Origin: Acinetobacter sp. A2
Lineage (GTDB): Bacteria > Pseudomonadota > Gammaproteobacteria > Pseudomonadales > Moraxellaceae
NCBI RefSeq assembly: GCF_012371325.1
Contig: NZ_JAAZQX010000004.1
Coordinates: forward strand, 1 to 64,000
Direction: 5' to 3'
Length of the DNA: 64,000 nt
The notes below the pieces were generated by a model. The model saw only the letters and a list, made by a program, of their open reading frames with translations, was not told where the DNA came from and did not search any database. Below are positions 1 through 8,614 of the stretch, piece by piece. The position numbers and the translations under genes were made by a program. Numbering within the stretch: the stretch's first letter is position 1; every line of letters begins with the position of its first letter.

Positions 1-317
1 TTAAGGAAATTTTGGCAATTTTAAGAAAGCAGAATCCTGATAGGATAAGGGTTCTGTGAAATTTGTCGTGTACAGAGAAAAAATTAAAAAAAATAAAAGG
101 TTCTTTGTTTATTCATGGGCATTCAATGGCTGAAAATGATCAACATATTTTCGATCAAATTAATAAGAGTGAAGTTGAAAATATTTATATCAGTATATTT
201 GGTGATCAATACTCAGACTCTAATAAAACAACAATTGCTAATGCCCACCGATTTATAGACACTAAAAAAATAAACATTGAATTTTATAAAGCTGAGTCTG
301 CTCCTATTTGGGCTTAA
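1..317 (+). pseudogene. DUF4917 (SIR2-like) C-terminal fragment
   Basis: The frame ending at 317 encodes the C-terminal end of a DUF4917-type protein, including the LFIHGHSMAENDQHI block and the terminal AESAPIW motif. An in-frame TGA at 57-59 separates it from about 18 upstream codons in the same frame, and the conserved residues expected between the two parts are missing, so the gene has lost sequence here. The TTG at 63 has no convincing ribosome binding site. DUF4917 proteins belong to the SIR2-like superfamily, and their role is not established. Most of the gene would lie left of the window. Confidence 0.55.
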
Positions 318-369
318 AGAATAGTCACTGATTTTATACGCACATATTAGTCCAAATTATAGAGAATGA

Positions 370-939
370 TTAATTAATTATTTGTAAATATCGATAAACA
401 GCTTGCCGGCTGATACCAAATGCTTTTGCCAGAGCAACTTTGGAGGAATACAGTCCTTCTTTCCAGGCTTGTCGTAAAGCCTCAGCCTGCTCAGTGTTCA
501 ATTTATGGACACGACCTTTATATTTCCCTTGAGCCGCTGCAAGCTTAATCCCCTCTTTTTGGCGTTCCAAGATAATTTCCCGCTCGAATTGAGCAAAAGC
601 GCCCATAAGCTGCAACATCAGGTTATCCATCGGAGTGGCCTGGGCCGTGAAAGTAATATTTTCTTTGACAAACTGGATGGCGACTCCCCTCTTTATGAGC
701 TGATCAACTTCAGTAACTAAATCTTTCAGACTTCGAGCGAAACGATCCATAGAGTGCACGACGATCATGTCTCCTTCACGAACATAGCTGAGCATTTCCT
801 GAAATTTCGGACGGGCAGTATTTTTTCCAGAGGCCTTATCGATAAAAACCCTGTCGACTTCGACTCCTTCAAGTTGTCGTCCAATATTCTGGTCAACAGA
901 GCTGACTCTGACATATCCCACCTTATGACCTTTCATCAT
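370..939 (-). CDS. Serine recombinase (resolvase/invertase family)
   Basis: A complete small serine recombinase of about 189 residues. The catalytic domain opens with GYVRVSSVDQN, whose first Ser after RV is the expected nucleophile. It continues with the DKASGKN and DRFARSLKDL blocks that carry the active-site arginines, then the long E helix (QLMGAFAQFEREIILERQKEGI). The C-terminal end is a helix-turn-helix (KVALAKAFGISRQAVYRYL) for site binding. I chose the ATG at 939, or the one at 936, after GAAGG; an upstream TTG at 951 lacks a binding site. Such proteins resolve transposition cointegrates or invert DNA. No Tn3-type transposase is visible beside it, so it may belong to a plasmid-like or island backbone. 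Confidence 0.9.
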   Translation of the reverse strand: MMKGHKVGYVRVSSVDQNIGRQLEGVEVDRVFIDKASGKNTARPKFQEMLSYVREGDMIVVHSMDRFARSLKDLVTEVDQLIKRGVAIQFVKENITFTAQATPMDNLMLQLMGAFAQFEREIILERQKEGIKLAAAQGKYKGRVHKLNTEQAEALRQAWKEGLYSSKVALAKAFGISRQAVYRYLQIIN

Positions 940-996
940 GCCTTCTACCAAATGCTTATTTCTGCTTATTGTAAATAATGAATATTATATTTCAAA

Positions 997-1008
997 GTTA
1001 CATGTAAC
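997..1008. promoter_or_regulatory. 12-bp perfect palindrome upstream of the recombinase
   Basis: GTTACATGTAAC is perfectly symmetric and lies about 60 bp upstream of the serine recombinase start. The position fits an operator or part of a resolution site. No binding protein can be named from the sequence. Confidence 0.35.
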
Positions 1009-1064
1009 GTATGGACAAAATTTATTTAAATGAGACATAAACTTCAGGGCGTTGTCTGTGTTAC

Positions 1065-1082
1065 TTTAGGGTATACCCTAAA
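1065..1082. repeat. 18-bp perfect palindrome, possible recombinase site
   Basis: TTTAGGGTATACCCTAAA is symmetric over all 18 bases. It lies between the serine recombinase gene and the IS5-family element. Serine recombinase crossover sites are imperfect dyads about 28 bp long with a central dinucleotide; TA is at the centre here. An operator function is equally possible. Confidence 0.4.
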
Positions 1083-1134
1083 TATACAGTAATAATATGT
1101 TGAAAATGAGTGACTTCCTATCGTAACTCGACAT

Positions 1135-2173
1135 GGCTTTGTTGCACAAAGATTTGAAATGCAAAGCGCCCCTAATTGAGCCAAATTTAAGGCGTAACTT
1201 GGGTAAGTGGTCGACCTAATTCCGTAAATCTGTTAAGGACTGCTACACGTGCATGGATCTCATTCACTTGGCTATCAAAACGCCTTGCACTGAGTTTATC
1301 TCCTAATAATTTGATGCAATGCATCTTAGTTTCAACCAAACTTCGACGATGATAGCCTGACCATTTTTTCCATAGTGTCCTGCCTAAACGTTTAATTGTT
1401 CGAAGTAATTCATTTCGCTCTAGCGAGCTACTCTTTGTATCTTTCCATGGTTTCGCATTTTTTCTAGGTGGAATCACCGCATGCGCTTGCCGATCTGCAA
1501 TGACCTGACGGCATTGCTTGGTGTCATAAGCTCCATCGGTATAAACAGAGTTAATCTGCTCATCTTGTGGAATCTGATTAAGTAAATCACCAAGCACCTG
1601 TGAATCACTGACATTATTGGTTGTAAGCTGAACTGCTCGTATTTGTAGGGTTTTAGCATCTATACCAATATGAAGTTTACGCCATTGGCGACGATATTCA
1701 GGTCCATGTTTCTTGCGTTTCCATTCGCCCTCACCTAGAAACTTCATGCCTGTAGAGTCCATGAGTAGATGCAGCCCATCGCTACTTTTTTGGTAGCTGA
1801 TTACAATATCAATATGCTTTTGTCTTCTACAAAGCGTGGTGTAATCTGGAGCTATCCAATTTAATCCGCAAAGTTTAATCAGACTTTGCACAAAGCCAGT
1901 GACCATACGTAAAGACAGACGGAATAAGGATTTAATCATTAAGCAGCATTGGATGGCTGCGTCGGAGTAGGTTTGATTTCGCCCTTGTTTGCCTTTTGAT
2001 GGCGCATACCATTGCGTAGCAGGATCAAACCAAATGGCAATATTTCCGCGACTCATGAGTGCTCGGTTATATGCGGGCCAATTGGTTGTGCGGTAGATTT
2101 TGTGTGTAGGCTTCTTCATTTGAAAATTATATCGCTGAAAAACCCTTTACAGATAGGTTTGTGCAACAAAGCC
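1135..2173 (-). mobile_element. Complete IS5-family (IS903-group) insertion sequence, 1039 bp
   Basis: The element is bounded by perfect 16-bp terminal inverted repeats: GGCTTTGTTGCACAAA at 1135-1150 and its complement at 2158-2173. It contains one transposase gene on the minus strand. Size and ends match the IS17/ISAba-type members of this group in Acinetobacter; I do not assign an exact name. The flanking 9-mers (1126-1134 and 2174-2182) differ, so the direct target duplication usual for IS903-group insertions is absent. This suggests recombination or deletion next to the element after insertion. Confidence 0.92.
1187..2119 (-). CDS. IS5-family transposase
   Basis: A 310-residue DDE transposase that appears intact. 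The catalytic triad can be read as Asp121 (LLMDSTGMK), Asp195 (VYTDGAYDT) and Glu263 (RRSLVETKMHCIK), the last within the Y-x2-R-x3-E-x6-K signature of IS4/IS5-type enzymes. The N-terminal part carries the usual IS903-group block beginning near NWPAYNRAL. It sits centrally between the inverted repeats of its IS. An 87-codon piece of a nearly identical gene recurs in opposite orientation at 8349-8614. Confidence 0.93.
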   Translation of the reverse strand: MKKPTHKIYRTTNWPAYNRALMSRGNIAIWFDPATQWYAPSKGKQGRNQTYSDAAIQCCLMIKSLFRLSLRMVTGFVQSLIKLCGLNWIAPDYTTLCRRQKHIDIVISYQKSSDGLHLLMDSTGMKFLGEGEWKRKKHGPEYRRQWRKLHIGIDAKTLQIRAVQLTTNNVSDSQVLGDLLNQIPQDEQINSVYTDGAYDTKQCRQVIADRQAHAVIPPRKNAKPWKDTKSSSLERNELLRTIKRLGRTLWKKWSGYHRRSLVETKMHCIKLLGDKLSARRFDSQVNEIHARVAVLNRFTELGRPLTQVTP

Positions 2174-2575
2174 ATCTTGATATACAGAATAAAAATTCAA
2201 AAAACCTGCATATTTATGAGATTCCTCTGCTTCATATAATCAATCACATGCATTTTTTAATTCTCACAACAATTCAAAAAACAATGACTTAATTAATTCA
2301 TATAAAAATATCACTGCTCATAATAAAAAGTTATGGGCAGTAATAATAGTTAAAGCCATGAGTATTATAATACCATTGAGGCATGGGTATTATGCTACCA
2401 AAGAACCCCAATAAACGTATTTTTTAAAAAGAATAAATGCAATAAAAATTAAATAAAACTATAAAAAACTATTTACATTAAAAAAATTCCTGCATATATT
2501 AAAAATAAATTCACAAAATACGACCAACCAAAGAACAAAGTCATCTTAAAGCAGTCTTAAAATTGGGTTTTGCTC
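2174..2575. other. AT-rich intergenic leader of the recombinase operon
   Basis: About 400 bases of very AT-rich DNA between the IS and the three-gene operon. No gene, RNA gene or clear terminator was recognised. Its only organised feature is the pair of tandem 25-bp repeats at 2354-2403. The promoter of the downstream operon should lie here. Confidence 0.5.
2354..2403. repeat. Two tandem imperfect 25-bp direct repeats
   Basis: Units 2354-2378 and 2379-2403 match at 19 of 25 positions; both contain CATG(A/G)GTATTAT followed by TACCA. The first unit also contains the perfect palindrome GTATTATAATAC (2362-2373). They lie about 170 bp before the operon, which fits an operator or recombinase arm-binding sites. 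Confidence 0.5.
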
Positions 2576-3157
2576 ATGACAAATTCAACGAATAAAGTAC
2601 TTAAAACATTTCGGGTGTCATCCAAAAACCTGAATTTATATTGCTATCCGCAAAGCATCCATGCTTTTGTGTGTTGGCATGCGCTGTTTTCACAGCTTGA
2701 GATTCAACAACGTGAGTTCACTTTTAAACTATTGTCAGATGCGAAATGTGAGATCCCCATTATCACTACAGATAATGAAGATACGTATTTATTTAATAGT
2801 CATTTCGCTGGCATATACGGCTACTTCTACAACCCATCGCAAAAATTTAAATTTAAGGCTTATCAAGACTTTAAACATTATGAAAACATTCTTTCATCAC
2901 TGCGTGAAGTTTTAAATTTACTAGAGTCAAGACAGTTTAATTTTCTTTTAAAACTTGATGTTATCGCAAGATCTTTGAATCAAAATTACACCGCTCAACA
3001 ATTAAATGACGTGTTTGGGCACCGTGAACTCTCCCTGGATATCCTAAGAGAAATTACAAAGCTTTCAATAAGACAAAGTCCTGCTAGCTTGTCAAAAAAC
3101 CAATCAAGTGTGCATTTTTCATTAGACAACATACTCAATGTGTTAAAGGATCAATGA
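2576..3157 (+). CDS. Small protein of unknown function, first gene of the recombinase operon
   Basis: A protein of 193 residues starting at the ATG at 2576; a TTG two codons earlier is also open. I do not recognise the family. It is rich in aromatic residues in its first half (YCYPQSIHAFVCWHALF) and ends in a polar, helix-like tail, with no signal peptide or membrane segment. Its TGA overlaps the ATG of the next gene as ATGA, so it is translationally coupled to the first recombinase. By analogy with Tn554 (tnpA-tnpB-tnpC) and other two-recombinase modules with a small third protein, it may be an accessory or directionality factor. That is inference from position only. Confidence 0.7.
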   Translation: MTNSTNKVLKTFRVSSKNLNLYCYPQSIHAFVCWHALFSQLEIQQREFTFKLLSDAKCEIPIITTDNEDTYLFNSHFAGIYGYFYNPSQKFKFKAYQDFKHYENILSSLREVLNLLESRQFNFLLKLDVIARSLNQNYTAQQLNDVFGHRELSLDILREITKLSIRQSPASLSKNQSSVHFSLDNILNVLKDQ

Positions 3158-5379
3158 GCATGAATATGATTGGACATGCCTATCTAAATTACGAGAAAGT
3201 TGATTTAGAACCCTTTAAGGATTTTTATACCAAACTGGCTCAAATAAATACTCAAAGTATAGAAGATTATATTCACTTAGAAGTTTTGACAGAACCTAAT
3301 GATATAAATTTACTTGTAGAGTTAATGCAGAAGAATGAGCTCAAGAAAACAAAAATTAAATTACCTTTGGTTCATTATTTGTTTTCGCTATTTAATGTGT
3401 CCTCAAAGAATAAACTCATTGCCTTGAAATGGGCGATTTTCAATATTCATTGTTTTGAGTCTATTGCTCAAACAGAGAACATAACAGAAAACAATTTCAA
3501 TGAGATCATCGAAAAATATACAAGCACTATTTGCGATATATGTAGATGTTTTCGTTTGGCTAATAGTAATAGAAATAAGCTGTATGAAACATTATCTGTC
3601 GTTCCATCAGATCCTCAAGTTCTTGTAGATCAGCTCGATGCTATAATTGGCAAAAATAAAGATCTATTCAAACGCTCATTACCAAGTCTGTCCGAAGAAG
3701 ATATCAATCGTTTAAGCGTCATTAAAAATGCGTATAACTTTATCGTTACACAGCAAAAGAGACAACGTACACATTCTAATCAAACAAGAAGGTACTCTAA
3801 GTCAATTGATCAACCCGCCTACAGACATAAAAAAATGTCATTTGATGATGAAGTTTTACTGCTCACTACTTTTCGCAGTAATGAAGATACTTATGATATC
3901 GAGGATCAGGAACAATCTACACTTCAAGATCATGGCTTTAACTTTGATGAAAAAGAGAAAAATTCCGTAGCTTTCCAAAAAATCAAATTAAAGGCACAAG
4001 CGCAACACCAACAAAAAAATAATTTGATGAGTAAATCAAATCCGCGTGTTTTTGATCTTTTGACTGCTCAGATCATTATGCAACGCATACTTGAAAAAGC
4101 CTCAGGCTCACCTATTCATAGTTTATTATTATTTTCAGTACTGAGTCTCACACACTATGAAGACATTTTGAGCTTTAGCAATCAGCCATGTGAATCCAAT
4201 CACACGAAAAAATTATATTTGAATAAATTTGAATGTTACTTTAAGCAATCATTTGACGTTTCTACTTTTAAAAGCAAACAGCTTAAGCTCAAAGAACATA
4301 AGCTGAATACTACAAACAGCTACACTATTCCTTTGCCTCAATCATATTACTCAACACTCATTCAGCTAAAAAAATGGGATATGGCTGATATTGAATCGGA
4401 TCTGCAAGAATATTTAAGAAGGATTGCTCAGGATTTAACATTTAACTTAACGGCAGAAAATCTTCCACGCTTAATAAGTGATATCACTTTAAATGAACTT
4501 GGTTACGAACTAGAGAGTAAATTATTGGCTGGTACGAGTATTCGGCACTATATACCCGGCCATTATTTTTCTACCCAAATCGTAGACTTACTTGATAGCT
4601 ATGAACAAACTTTAAAATTAATTACCCCTACTTTTGAAACGAATTACATACATAAGTTTAGCAGTCCAATCTCTTTCGGAAGTCAACAATCCCCAGATGT
4701 TGCATTCACTCAAGTATTCTTTAATGAACTGGACCGCTGTGTTCGACAAGCCACTGACCCATTTGTTCGCCTAAATCATTATTCTATTTGGTTATGGCAC
4801 ATCTGCATGATCATCACTTCCGCTCGACCAAGTCACTCCTTCCCCCCTAATTTAGAATATATTGATTTTGAAATGCAGATGATGGGAGTTGCAGATAAAG
4901 AGCAACGTTACACCAGCACGATTGGTCGATGTATTCCTTTTAATGATTTTCTTAAAGCAGAAATACAGCATTATTTGGCATTCTTAAAAAAATTTAAGAC
5001 CTTAACTCAAATACTCTACCCTTCTGATTATACCCGACCCATTGATGATGTTCTGAATGGGCAAACTCCTATTCTCCTGTTCAAGGATAAAGATAAATTA
5101 AGGTCATTAAAGCTTTCTGATCTACAGGATATTTATGAGAACTTAGATTTTCAAAAAAATTGGACCAGACATTTTTGTCGTTATTTCTTTGCACAGTTTT
5201 GTGATGAAGACATTCTCAAATCCATTTTTGGACATGATGAAAATATGCAGGGTCTTTTTGATCAATATTCTAGCTTTAAGCCAACTAGCTTGAATCAAAT
5301 CAGAAAGGCTCAGGATAAATTAGTCGCAATATTAAACTTAAATGGTATGTCTGACTTGAATGAGGTTGCTTTCATATGA
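3154..5379 (+). CDS. Large divergent tyrosine recombinase (741 aa)
   Basis: The C-terminal 200 residues show the tyrosine-recombinase pattern: an arginine in ITSARPSHS (about Arg558), a basic hairpin around DKEQRYTS, His-x-x-Arg in RHFCRYFF (about His673/Arg676), GH in IFGHDE (about His694) and a tyrosine 11 residues later in DQYSSF (about Tyr705). The N-terminal 500 residues are unrecognised and contain a charged, low-complexity stretch around 200-290. The protein is about twice as long as ordinary integrases. AAAGGA at 3145-3150 is its ribosome binding site; both ends overlap neighbouring genes by four bases (ATGA). Active-site assignment is by eye and should be checked structurally. Confidence 0.75.
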   Translation: MSMNMIGHAYLNYEKVDLEPFKDFYTKLAQINTQSIEDYIHLEVLTEPNDINLLVELMQKNELKKTKIKLPLVHYLFSLFNVSSKNKLIALKWAIFNIHCFESIAQTENITENNFNEIIEKYTSTICDICRCFRLANSNRNKLYETLSVVPSDPQVLVDQLDAIIGKNKDLFKRSLPSLSEEDINRLSVIKNAYNFIVTQQKRQRTHSNQTRRYSKSIDQPAYRHKKMSFDDEVLLLTTFRSNEDTYDIEDQEQSTLQDHGFNFDEKEKNSVAFQKIKLKAQAQHQQKNNLMSKSNPRVFDLLTAQIIMQRILEKASGSPIHSLLLFSVLSLTHYEDILSFSNQPCESNHTKKLYLNKFECYFKQSFDVSTFKSKQLKLKEHKLNTTNSYTIPLPQSYYSTLIQLKKWDMADIESDLQEYLRRIAQDLTFNLTAENLPRLISDITLNELGYELESKLLAGTSIRHYIPGHYFSTQIVDLLDSYEQTLKLITPTFETNYIHKFSSPISFGSQQSPDVAFTQVFFNELDRCVRQATDPFVRLNHYSIWLWHICMIITSARPSHSFPPNLEYIDFEMQMMGVADKEQRYTSTIGRCIPFNDFLKAEIQHYLAFLKKFKTLTQILYPSDYTRPIDDVLNGQTPILLFKDKDKLRSLKLSDLQDIYENLDFQKNWTRHFCRYFFAQFCDEDILKSIFGHDENMQGLFDQYSSFKPTSLNQIRKAQDKLVAILNLNGMSDLNEVAFI

Positions 5380-8345
5380 GTAATCATCCACATAGCCTGC
5401 GTCGCAAACAAAAAAATAATGCGAAAATTAAATCACTGCTTACATTATTCTCGGAAAAATTCGAAGATGTTAAAACAAAGGACTTTCAAACCATTTGCAA
5501 TGAAATCGACCAAAAATTGTTAGAAAAAGCAGGTTCAAATTTAAAAAACTATCGTATTGACCGTTTACATTTAGCTAAATATATCAAACGTTTCAATCAT
5601 GCCAATGGTACAGATTATCCAGTTCCCAGCACACCTGTAATCTATGAATCTAATATACCGCTTCAAAGCATCGAAACCATCAAGCATGGCAAAGCTATCA
5701 TCATATTTGCAAAACAATTAACTCACCTTTGGCAGACAACCCCCATTGAGAACCCTGAACATTGTCATGCATTTGCATTAATAAGCGCTATTCTTTTCAA
5801 CGGCATTTGGAACGAAAAAGAGCTAAGAAGATTCTCACAGATCATTGAAACCACAAAATATTTTGACTCTTTTTTAGATACTAAAGACCATCTCATTAGT
5901 CTTGAAATACCGAACTCTCAGTACGGCAATAAAAAAATTGATCATCCTAACTACAGTACAACTTACACAAAAACCATCGTCATACACGATATTGTGAAAT
6001 GCTGGTTATTTAGACTTAACCAATTTGAAAAAGATTTGTTTACACAAGCATTAGACCCAGAACACATTATCAACGACTGTATTCGTACATATTTGCCTGA
6101 TGTAAAAATTCGATATAAAGAGCTGATTAAATATGCTTTTTATTACACACAATTTTTGGAAAACGCTCAGCTTGACCAAATGTCCATAGGATTATTAAAA
6201 CATGAAATTCCAAGTTCGAGCCCACTCAAAAACCAACTAGCCGTTTACTTTCATCAATTTGATACCTTTGCAACAAGATCTCTATATAAAGTCCTAGAAC
6301 AAAATGAACGTAGTATTAAAGGCGATATAGAAAGTGGGCTAGCAAGCTTTTTAAAAGATATTCGAACCATTCTTCGTACAGATGATTATGTTCAAAAGCT
6401 CATTGAACTTTATGCGCGTGAACTTTCACCTTCAATGGAACGTATTGTCTTTTGGGCTATCATTCGTTCTCGGTTAAATAGCAATCAGTTAGCCAAACTG
6501 AATGAAATTATATACAGTAAAAATAGACTTTCGAGAACATTAATCAAGTCAGACTTTCAGCCTCTTAAACCAAGCTCACTGAATACCTTTTTCTCGCAAT
6601 TTGTCTTTCACTGGCTTTATTTAACACAAGATAAAGATATTGATGCATTCACCGCTTCAGATTATGAAGAACTTTACGCTGAAATTTTAGAGTTAAAAGC
6701 AGAACAAACTCGCTCAAATACTCAAAAACGTTTAAGTGAATTTCATCATAAGCAAGTCTTACTTTTTAATGTGCCTGAAGTCAATTTAGAAAATTTGCTG
6801 ACCATTAAAGTTTGTAAAACAGATCTCGTTTCTCCCCATCTTTTTCATCAAGCGCTTCAAGCCCTCAAATCTATGCCTGAACTCCATCGTTTAGATAAGG
6901 CGATGTTTAAGTATATTTTTACCCTTGGATTTAGAGTTGGATTGCGGATAAATGAGACGTTGAATATTTTCGTTAATGATTTTCAAATAAATGCAGATCA
7001 ACTCACTTTATGTATCCGAAACCATCGCAATAAAAATCAAAAGAGCTATTCCGCATACCGAAAGATTCCGTTACACCATCTTCTAAAACCCGAAGAACTT
7101 GAATCATTAATGACGTATATTAAAAATCGTAAGCGTGAGCTTTTAGAAAATAAATATTCCTTGAAACAACCGTTATTTATAAAACAGAATTTTAAAGAAC
7201 CCCATGAAAATGAAGTCAATGAACTATTAAAGACATTATTAGATTCTATATATCCCGAGCACCGTTGCACTTACCATAGCCTCAGACATTCAGCAATTAA
7301 CCATCTCTATCTCATCCTTGCTGAATCGGACCTTGCAAATCACTTTACTGATTATTCCGCTAGCGAACAAATGGCAATTCGTTATGCTTTATTAAGGCAT
7401 GGCAACACACAACAAACTTGGTACGCATTAGCACATTTAGCTGGGCACTTAACACCATCAACCACCTGCTCCAGCTACCTGCATCTTGCACACTTAGCGA
7501 TCACTTATCAACTCAATCAAATGCATACGCCTCTGAAAAAAGAGGCTTATTTCAACATACTCCACTGTAAAAATAATACTTTATTGCCCGCACAGCAAAG
7601 AGCAATTCACAATTTTCTCTATCAGCAGTTAACGCTTCACCCATATAAACAACATGATCATAATTATAAGGAGTTAGAAGTATCTACCCCCAATACACTT
7701 ATGCTTGGGGCAAATGATTCTGATCTTACATTCAAGCTTTTACACCACATGCTTCATACTACGCATGAAGATCATTTGCTTTTACCTGAAACTATTCCTC
7801 TACAAGTTGCACAAAAAATTCGTGATACAGCAACTCAGCTTAAAATGACCGTTATCAATCAAAAAAAATCATCTAAGTTATTTACCACTGACTTCTTGCG
7901 AAAGCACCCTAATGCACTAATTACCAGCTTGCCCACTAATGAGATTGAGCAACAGCTCATTGGTTATGCAGAAAATAACTATGTAATTGCATATAAAAAT
8001 CATAAAAAAGAGTTAATGCAGATTATCGAAATTTATCTTGAAAAGGTGCAATCCAACTCCTCAGAGTTTAAATTCGCAGTGAATGAAAAGCGTCAATTGA
8101 AAAAATTTCTCTCATTCATTAATGACTTATTTCCCAAAAAATATATTCACTTGGAACTTTCTTCGAAAGTAAAACAAGAGCTTGGACATGTCTTATCAGA
8201 CTTAAATTTAACCTCGAAAAACTTCACGATGTCAGAGGATAGTAAAAATATTAGCTTTTCATTCAAAATATCAGAGGGTAAGGCTTTAGGCGTATTTAAA
8301 CTTGTGATGTTGTTAATCATTGTTTTTATCAAATCGGATATGTGA
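5376..8345 (+). CDS. Very large tyrosine recombinase with C-terminal extension (989 aa)
   Basis: A phage-integrase-type catalytic domain lies at about residues 490-710: Arg524 in FRVGLRINETLN, a lysine-rich hairpin (RNHRNKNQKS), His634-x-x-Arg637 in YHSLRHSA, His691 in LAGHLTP and the nucleophile Tyr701 in SSYLHLAHL. Around 480 residues precede it, and nearly 290 follow the tyrosine; most family members end soon after it. The gene starts within an ATGA overlap with the preceding recombinase. Its stop codon lies only three bases before the truncated IS, so the natural C-terminus may have been altered. With two different large recombinases in one operon, a heteromeric integrase is plausible, as in Tn554. 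Confidence 0.85.
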   Translation: MSNHPHSLRRKQKNNAKIKSLLTLFSEKFEDVKTKDFQTICNEIDQKLLEKAGSNLKNYRIDRLHLAKYIKRFNHANGTDYPVPSTPVIYESNIPLQSIETIKHGKAIIIFAKQLTHLWQTTPIENPEHCHAFALISAILFNGIWNEKELRRFSQIIETTKYFDSFLDTKDHLISLEIPNSQYGNKKIDHPNYSTTYTKTIVIHDIVKCWLFRLNQFEKDLFTQALDPEHIINDCIRTYLPDVKIRYKELIKYAFYYTQFLENAQLDQMSIGLLKHEIPSSSPLKNQLAVYFHQFDTFATRSLYKVLEQNERSIKGDIESGLASFLKDIRTILRTDDYVQKLIELYARELSPSMERIVFWAIIRSRLNSNQLAKLNEIIYSKNRLSRTLIKSDFQPLKPSSLNTFFSQFVFHWLYLTQDKDIDAFTASDYEELYAEILELKAEQTRSNTQKRLSEFHHKQVLLFNVPEVNLENLLTIKVCKTDLVSPHLFHQALQALKSMPELHRLDKAMFKYIFTLGFRVGLRINETLNIFVNDFQINADQLTLCIRNHRNKNQKSYSAYRKIPLHHLLKPEELESLMTYIKNRKRELLENKYSLKQPLFIKQNFKEPHENEVNELLKTLLDSIYPEHRCTYHSLRHSAINHLYLILAESDLANHFTDYSASEQMAIRYALLRHGNTQQTWYALAHLAGHLTPSTTCSSYLHLAHLAITYQLNQMHTPLKKEAYFNILHCKNNTLLPAQQRAIHNFLYQQLTLHPYKQHDHNYKELEVSTPNTLMLGANDSDLTFKLLHHMLHTTHEDHLLLPETIPLQVAQKIRDTATQLKMTVINQKKSSKLFTTDFLRKHPNALITSLPTNEIEQQLIGYAENNYVIAYKNHKKELMQIIEIYLEKVQSNSSEFKFAVNEKRQLKKFLSFINDLFPKKYIHLELSSKVKQELGHVLSDLNLTSKNFTMSEDSKNISFSFKISEGKALGVFKLVMLLIIVFIKSDM

Positions 8346-8348
8346 TTC

Positions 8349-8614
8349 AACCATGGAAAGATACAAAGAGCAGCTCGCTAGAGCGAAATGAATTACTTCG
8401 AACAGTTAAACGTTTAGGCAGGGCACTATGGAAAAAATGGTCAGGCTATCATCGGCGAACTTTGGTTGAAACTAAGATGCACTGCATTAAATTATTAGGA
8501 GATAAACTCAGTGCAAGGCGTTTTGATAGCCAAGTCAATGAGATTCATGCACGTGTAGCAGTCCTCAACAGATTTACGGAATTCGGTCTACCACTTACCC
8601 AAGTTATGCCTTAA
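8349..8614 (+). pseudogene. Transposase C-terminal remnant
   Basis: This is the reading frame of the truncated IS, from PWKDTKSSS to the natural stop. It corresponds to residues 224-310 of the intact transposase in this window and differs at only a few positions (for example TLVETK for SLVETK). The open frame continues upstream to a GTG at 8342 by chance, but that is not a native start. Confidence 0.88.

Noticed and set aside
2576..8345. RIT element (three adjacent tyrosine recombinases)
   Set aside because: The first protein has no recombinase residues, and the two others are far larger than RIT recombinases.
8342..8614. A separate 90-codon gene after the recombinase
   Set aside because: From codon 4 it is the 3' end of an IS5-family transposase; the GTG start arises by chance at the junction.
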